From: Actinomycetota bacterium
Lineage (GTDB): Bacteria > Actinomycetota > Acidimicrobiia > Acidimicrobiales > Ilumatobacteraceae
Assembly (NCBI GenBank): GCA_026393655.1
Contig: JAPKZT010000168.1
Location: 1-7,068 of the forward strand
Reading direction: 5' to 3'
Length of the DNA stretch: 7,068 nucleotides
Within the stretch, counting starts at the first letter, position 1. Each line of letters opens with the position of its first letter. Below the pieces are notes generated by a model, which saw nothing but the letters and a program-made list of their open reading frames with translations, ran no database searches and was not told where the DNA came from. Position numbers and translations under genes: made by a program. Positions 5,953-7,068 of the stretch are shown in pieces.

Positions 5953-6630
5953 TTATTCGTACACTCCGCGCTCTTGGTCACGCACAATTACCCCGTTATC
6001 GAGTTGAATAACTCGGCGTCGCATTGCATTAACGACTCTGTGATCATGGGTCGCCATGACTACTGTCGTACCGGTTTCATTGATCTCGTTTAGTAAACCC
6101 ATAATGCCTTCACTCGTCGTCGGGTCAAGGTTGCCGGTCGGCTCATCAGCCAACAAAATCAAAGGACGATTAACGAATGCCCGTGCAATCGAAACACGTT
6201 GTTGTTCGCCACCCGATAACTGTTCTGGAAACCGCTCACGCTTACCTGCCAAACCGACGAGATCTAAAACAAGCGGTACTTGGCGTTCAATAACATGGCG
6301 CGGTTTTCCGATCACCTCAAGGGCGAACGCTACATTTTCGAAGACTGTCTTGTTTAATAAGAGTTTGTAATCTTGAAACACGTTGCCCAAAGTACGTCGC
6401 AAATATGGAACACGAGATGCTGGCATCTCATTAATATTTTTGCCAGCAACCCACACATCGCCATGTTCTGGTTGCTCTTGACGGTTCATCAATCTCAACA
6501 ATGTTGATTTGCCCGAACCAGAAGGCCCAACCATGAAAACGAACTCACCCTTTGGGATATCAAACGACGCTTCTCTTACGGCAACAGTATCTTTGCCATA
6601 AATTTTCGTCACGTTATCTAGACGAATCAT
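5953..6630 (-). CDS. ftsE: Cell division ATP-binding protein FtsE
   Basis: FtsE is the cytoplasmic ABC-type ATPase that drives FtsX during septal wall remodelling. The 225-residue product is a complete single nucleotide-binding domain: Walker A GPSGSGKST at 35-43, Q-loop Gln86 in FQDYKLL, the ABC signature LSGGEQQR at 138-145, Walker B ILLADEPT at 158-165 with catalytic Glu163, the D-loop GNLDP at 166-170, and the H-loop His195 in ATHDH. Length and the NVFQDYKLL motif distinguish it from LolD/MacB-type relatives, and the adjacent ftsX confirms the identity. It starts 44 bases after the prfB stop. A weak GGTG four bases before the ATG is the only candidate ribosome binding site. Confidence 0.98.
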   Translation of the reverse strand: MIRLDNVTKIYGKDTVAVREASFDIPKGEFVFMVGPSGSGKSTLLRLMNRQEQPEHGDVWVAGKNINEMPASRVPYLRRTLGNVFQDYKLLLNKTVFENVAFALEVIGKPRHVIERQVPLVLDLVGLAGKRERFPEQLSGGEQQRVSIARAFVNRPLILLADEPTGNLDPTTSEGIMGLLNEINETGTTVVMATHDHRVVNAMRRRVIQLDNGVIVRDQERGVYE

Positions 6631-6643
6631 TGCACCAAACTTA

Positions 6644-6666
6644 CCATTTTGCGACAGCCAAAACGG
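6644..6666 (-). other. Small stem-loop in the prfB-ftsE gap
   Basis: On the minus strand CCGTTTTG pairs with CAAAATGG around a 7-base loop, giving an 8-pair stem with one G-U pair in RNA. It ends 13 bases before the ftsE ATG. No T-run follows, so it is a poor terminator. It could be a processing or attenuation element, or chance. Confidence 0.3.
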
Positions 6667-6674
6667 TTAGGTAT

Positions 6675-7068
6675 CTACTTAGCATCGTCAAGTACCTCTT
6701 TGTCAGAACGCCGCCAACGTAAGTAGCCCTCCATAAATTGATCAAGTTCACCATCTAAAACTGCAGTGACATTGCCGGTTTCAACATTGGTTCGAAGATC
6801 TTTAACCATTTGGTATGGCTGCAAAACATAGGAACGAATTTGACTTCCCCAACCAACTTGCGCTTGCTTGCCCGCGATTTGAGAAAGTTCTGCGGCGCGC
6901 TCTTCTTCGTCTTGTGCGATGATCATTGCCTTAAGTCGCTTTAATGCGCTCTCACGATTTTGTAATTGACTTCGCTCTTGCTGTGACGAAGCAACAAGCC
7001 CAGTTGGCTCGTGAATTAATCGAACTGCCGAAGAAGTTTTATTAACGTGCTGACCGCCAGCACCAGAA
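6675..7068 (-). CDS. prfB: Peptide chain release factor 2, C-terminal part (5' end beyond right edge)
   Basis: RF2 recognises UAA and UGA stop codons on the ribosome and triggers peptide release. The visible 130 residues begin exactly at the catalytic loop, with the universal GGQ at visible residues 4-6 (SGAGGQHVNK). They continue through the family segment with ERSQLQNRESALKRLK and the C-terminal block GWGSQIRSYVL followed by VKDLRTNVETGN and AVLDGELDQF. The GSQIRSYVL segment and short acidic tail match RF2, not RF1. The frame is open to the right edge; the ATG at 6924-6926 is internal. The stop is TAG. The codon-recognition domain and the usual RF2 frameshift site would lie outside the window. 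prfB upstream of ftsEX is the standard actinobacterial order. Confidence 0.97.
   Translation of the reverse strand, partial: SGAGGQHVNKTSSAVRLIHEPTGLVASSQQERSQLQNRESALKRLKAMIIAQDEEERAAELSQIAGKQAQVGWGSQIRSYVLQPYQMVKDLRTNVETGNVTAVLDGELDQFMEGYLRWRRSDKEVLDDAK

Noticed and set aside
6675..6677. prfB ending in TAG, a codon RF2 does not read, as a regulatory signal
   Set aside because: glbO in the same window also ends in TAG, so it is ordinary stop usage; known RF2 autoregulation works through an internal UGA near the 5' end, which is outside the window.
6675..6926. A separate 83-residue small gene starting at the ATG at 6924-6926
   Set aside because: The frame stays open upstream to the right edge and encodes the GGQ loop of RF2, so this ATG is internal to prfB.

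Overview
The window looks like chromosomal DNA from a member of the Actinobacteria (Actinomycetota) with a mid-range, not GC-rich, base composition. Three things point there: the MenB sequence is strongly of the mycobacterial type, the prfB-ftsE-ftsX gene order is classic for the phylum, and a GlbO-type truncated haemoglobin is present. Lineages such as Acidimicrobiia or Nanopelagicales would fit the base composition, but that is inference. The DNA is gene-dense, with eight protein genes. I saw no tRNA, rRNA, CRISPR array, insertion sequence or phage gene, and no intergenic gap longer than about 75 bases.

Left part (1-1185): the N-terminal 370 residues of a PuuC-like NAD(P)+-dependent aldehyde dehydrogenase lie on the minus strand and run off the left edge. 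A 73-base divergent intergenic region separates it from a plus-strand unit. It holds a good ribosome binding site and a -10-like box for the dehydrogenase, and a possible leaderless start for the plus-strand unit.

Middle-left (1186-3746, plus strand): a three-gene unit comprises a Stf0-family sulfotransferase, menB (1,4-dihydroxy-2-naphthoyl-CoA synthase of menaquinone synthesis) and a SPOUT/TrmH-family RNA 2'-O-methyltransferase. The sulfotransferase stop and the menB start overlap by 4 bases. MenB carries an unusual Asp/Gly/Asn-rich insert encoded by tandem hexamers.

Junction (3740-3769): the two halves converge on a compact hairpin built from two tandem copies of a 10-base unit. It contains the stop codons of both converging genes and probably serves as a bidirectional terminator.

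Right part (3763-7068, minus strand, transcribed right to left): prfB (release factor 2, C-terminal part only), ftsE and ftsX (the ABC-type divisome regulator), a crotonase-family gene, and glbO. Spacing is tight: 44 bases prfB-ftsE, 0 bases ftsE-ftsX, 8 bases ftsX-crotonase, then an overlap into glbO. They therefore probably form one operon. In mycobacteria smpB follows ftsX; here a crotonase/globin pair stands in that place.

Most of the window is housekeeping sequence. The best leads are the translationally coupled sulfotransferase-menB pair (possible quinone sulfation), the MenB loop insert, the crotonase lacking both canonical hydratase glutamates, the unusual glbO start, and the stop-codon-containing hairpin.
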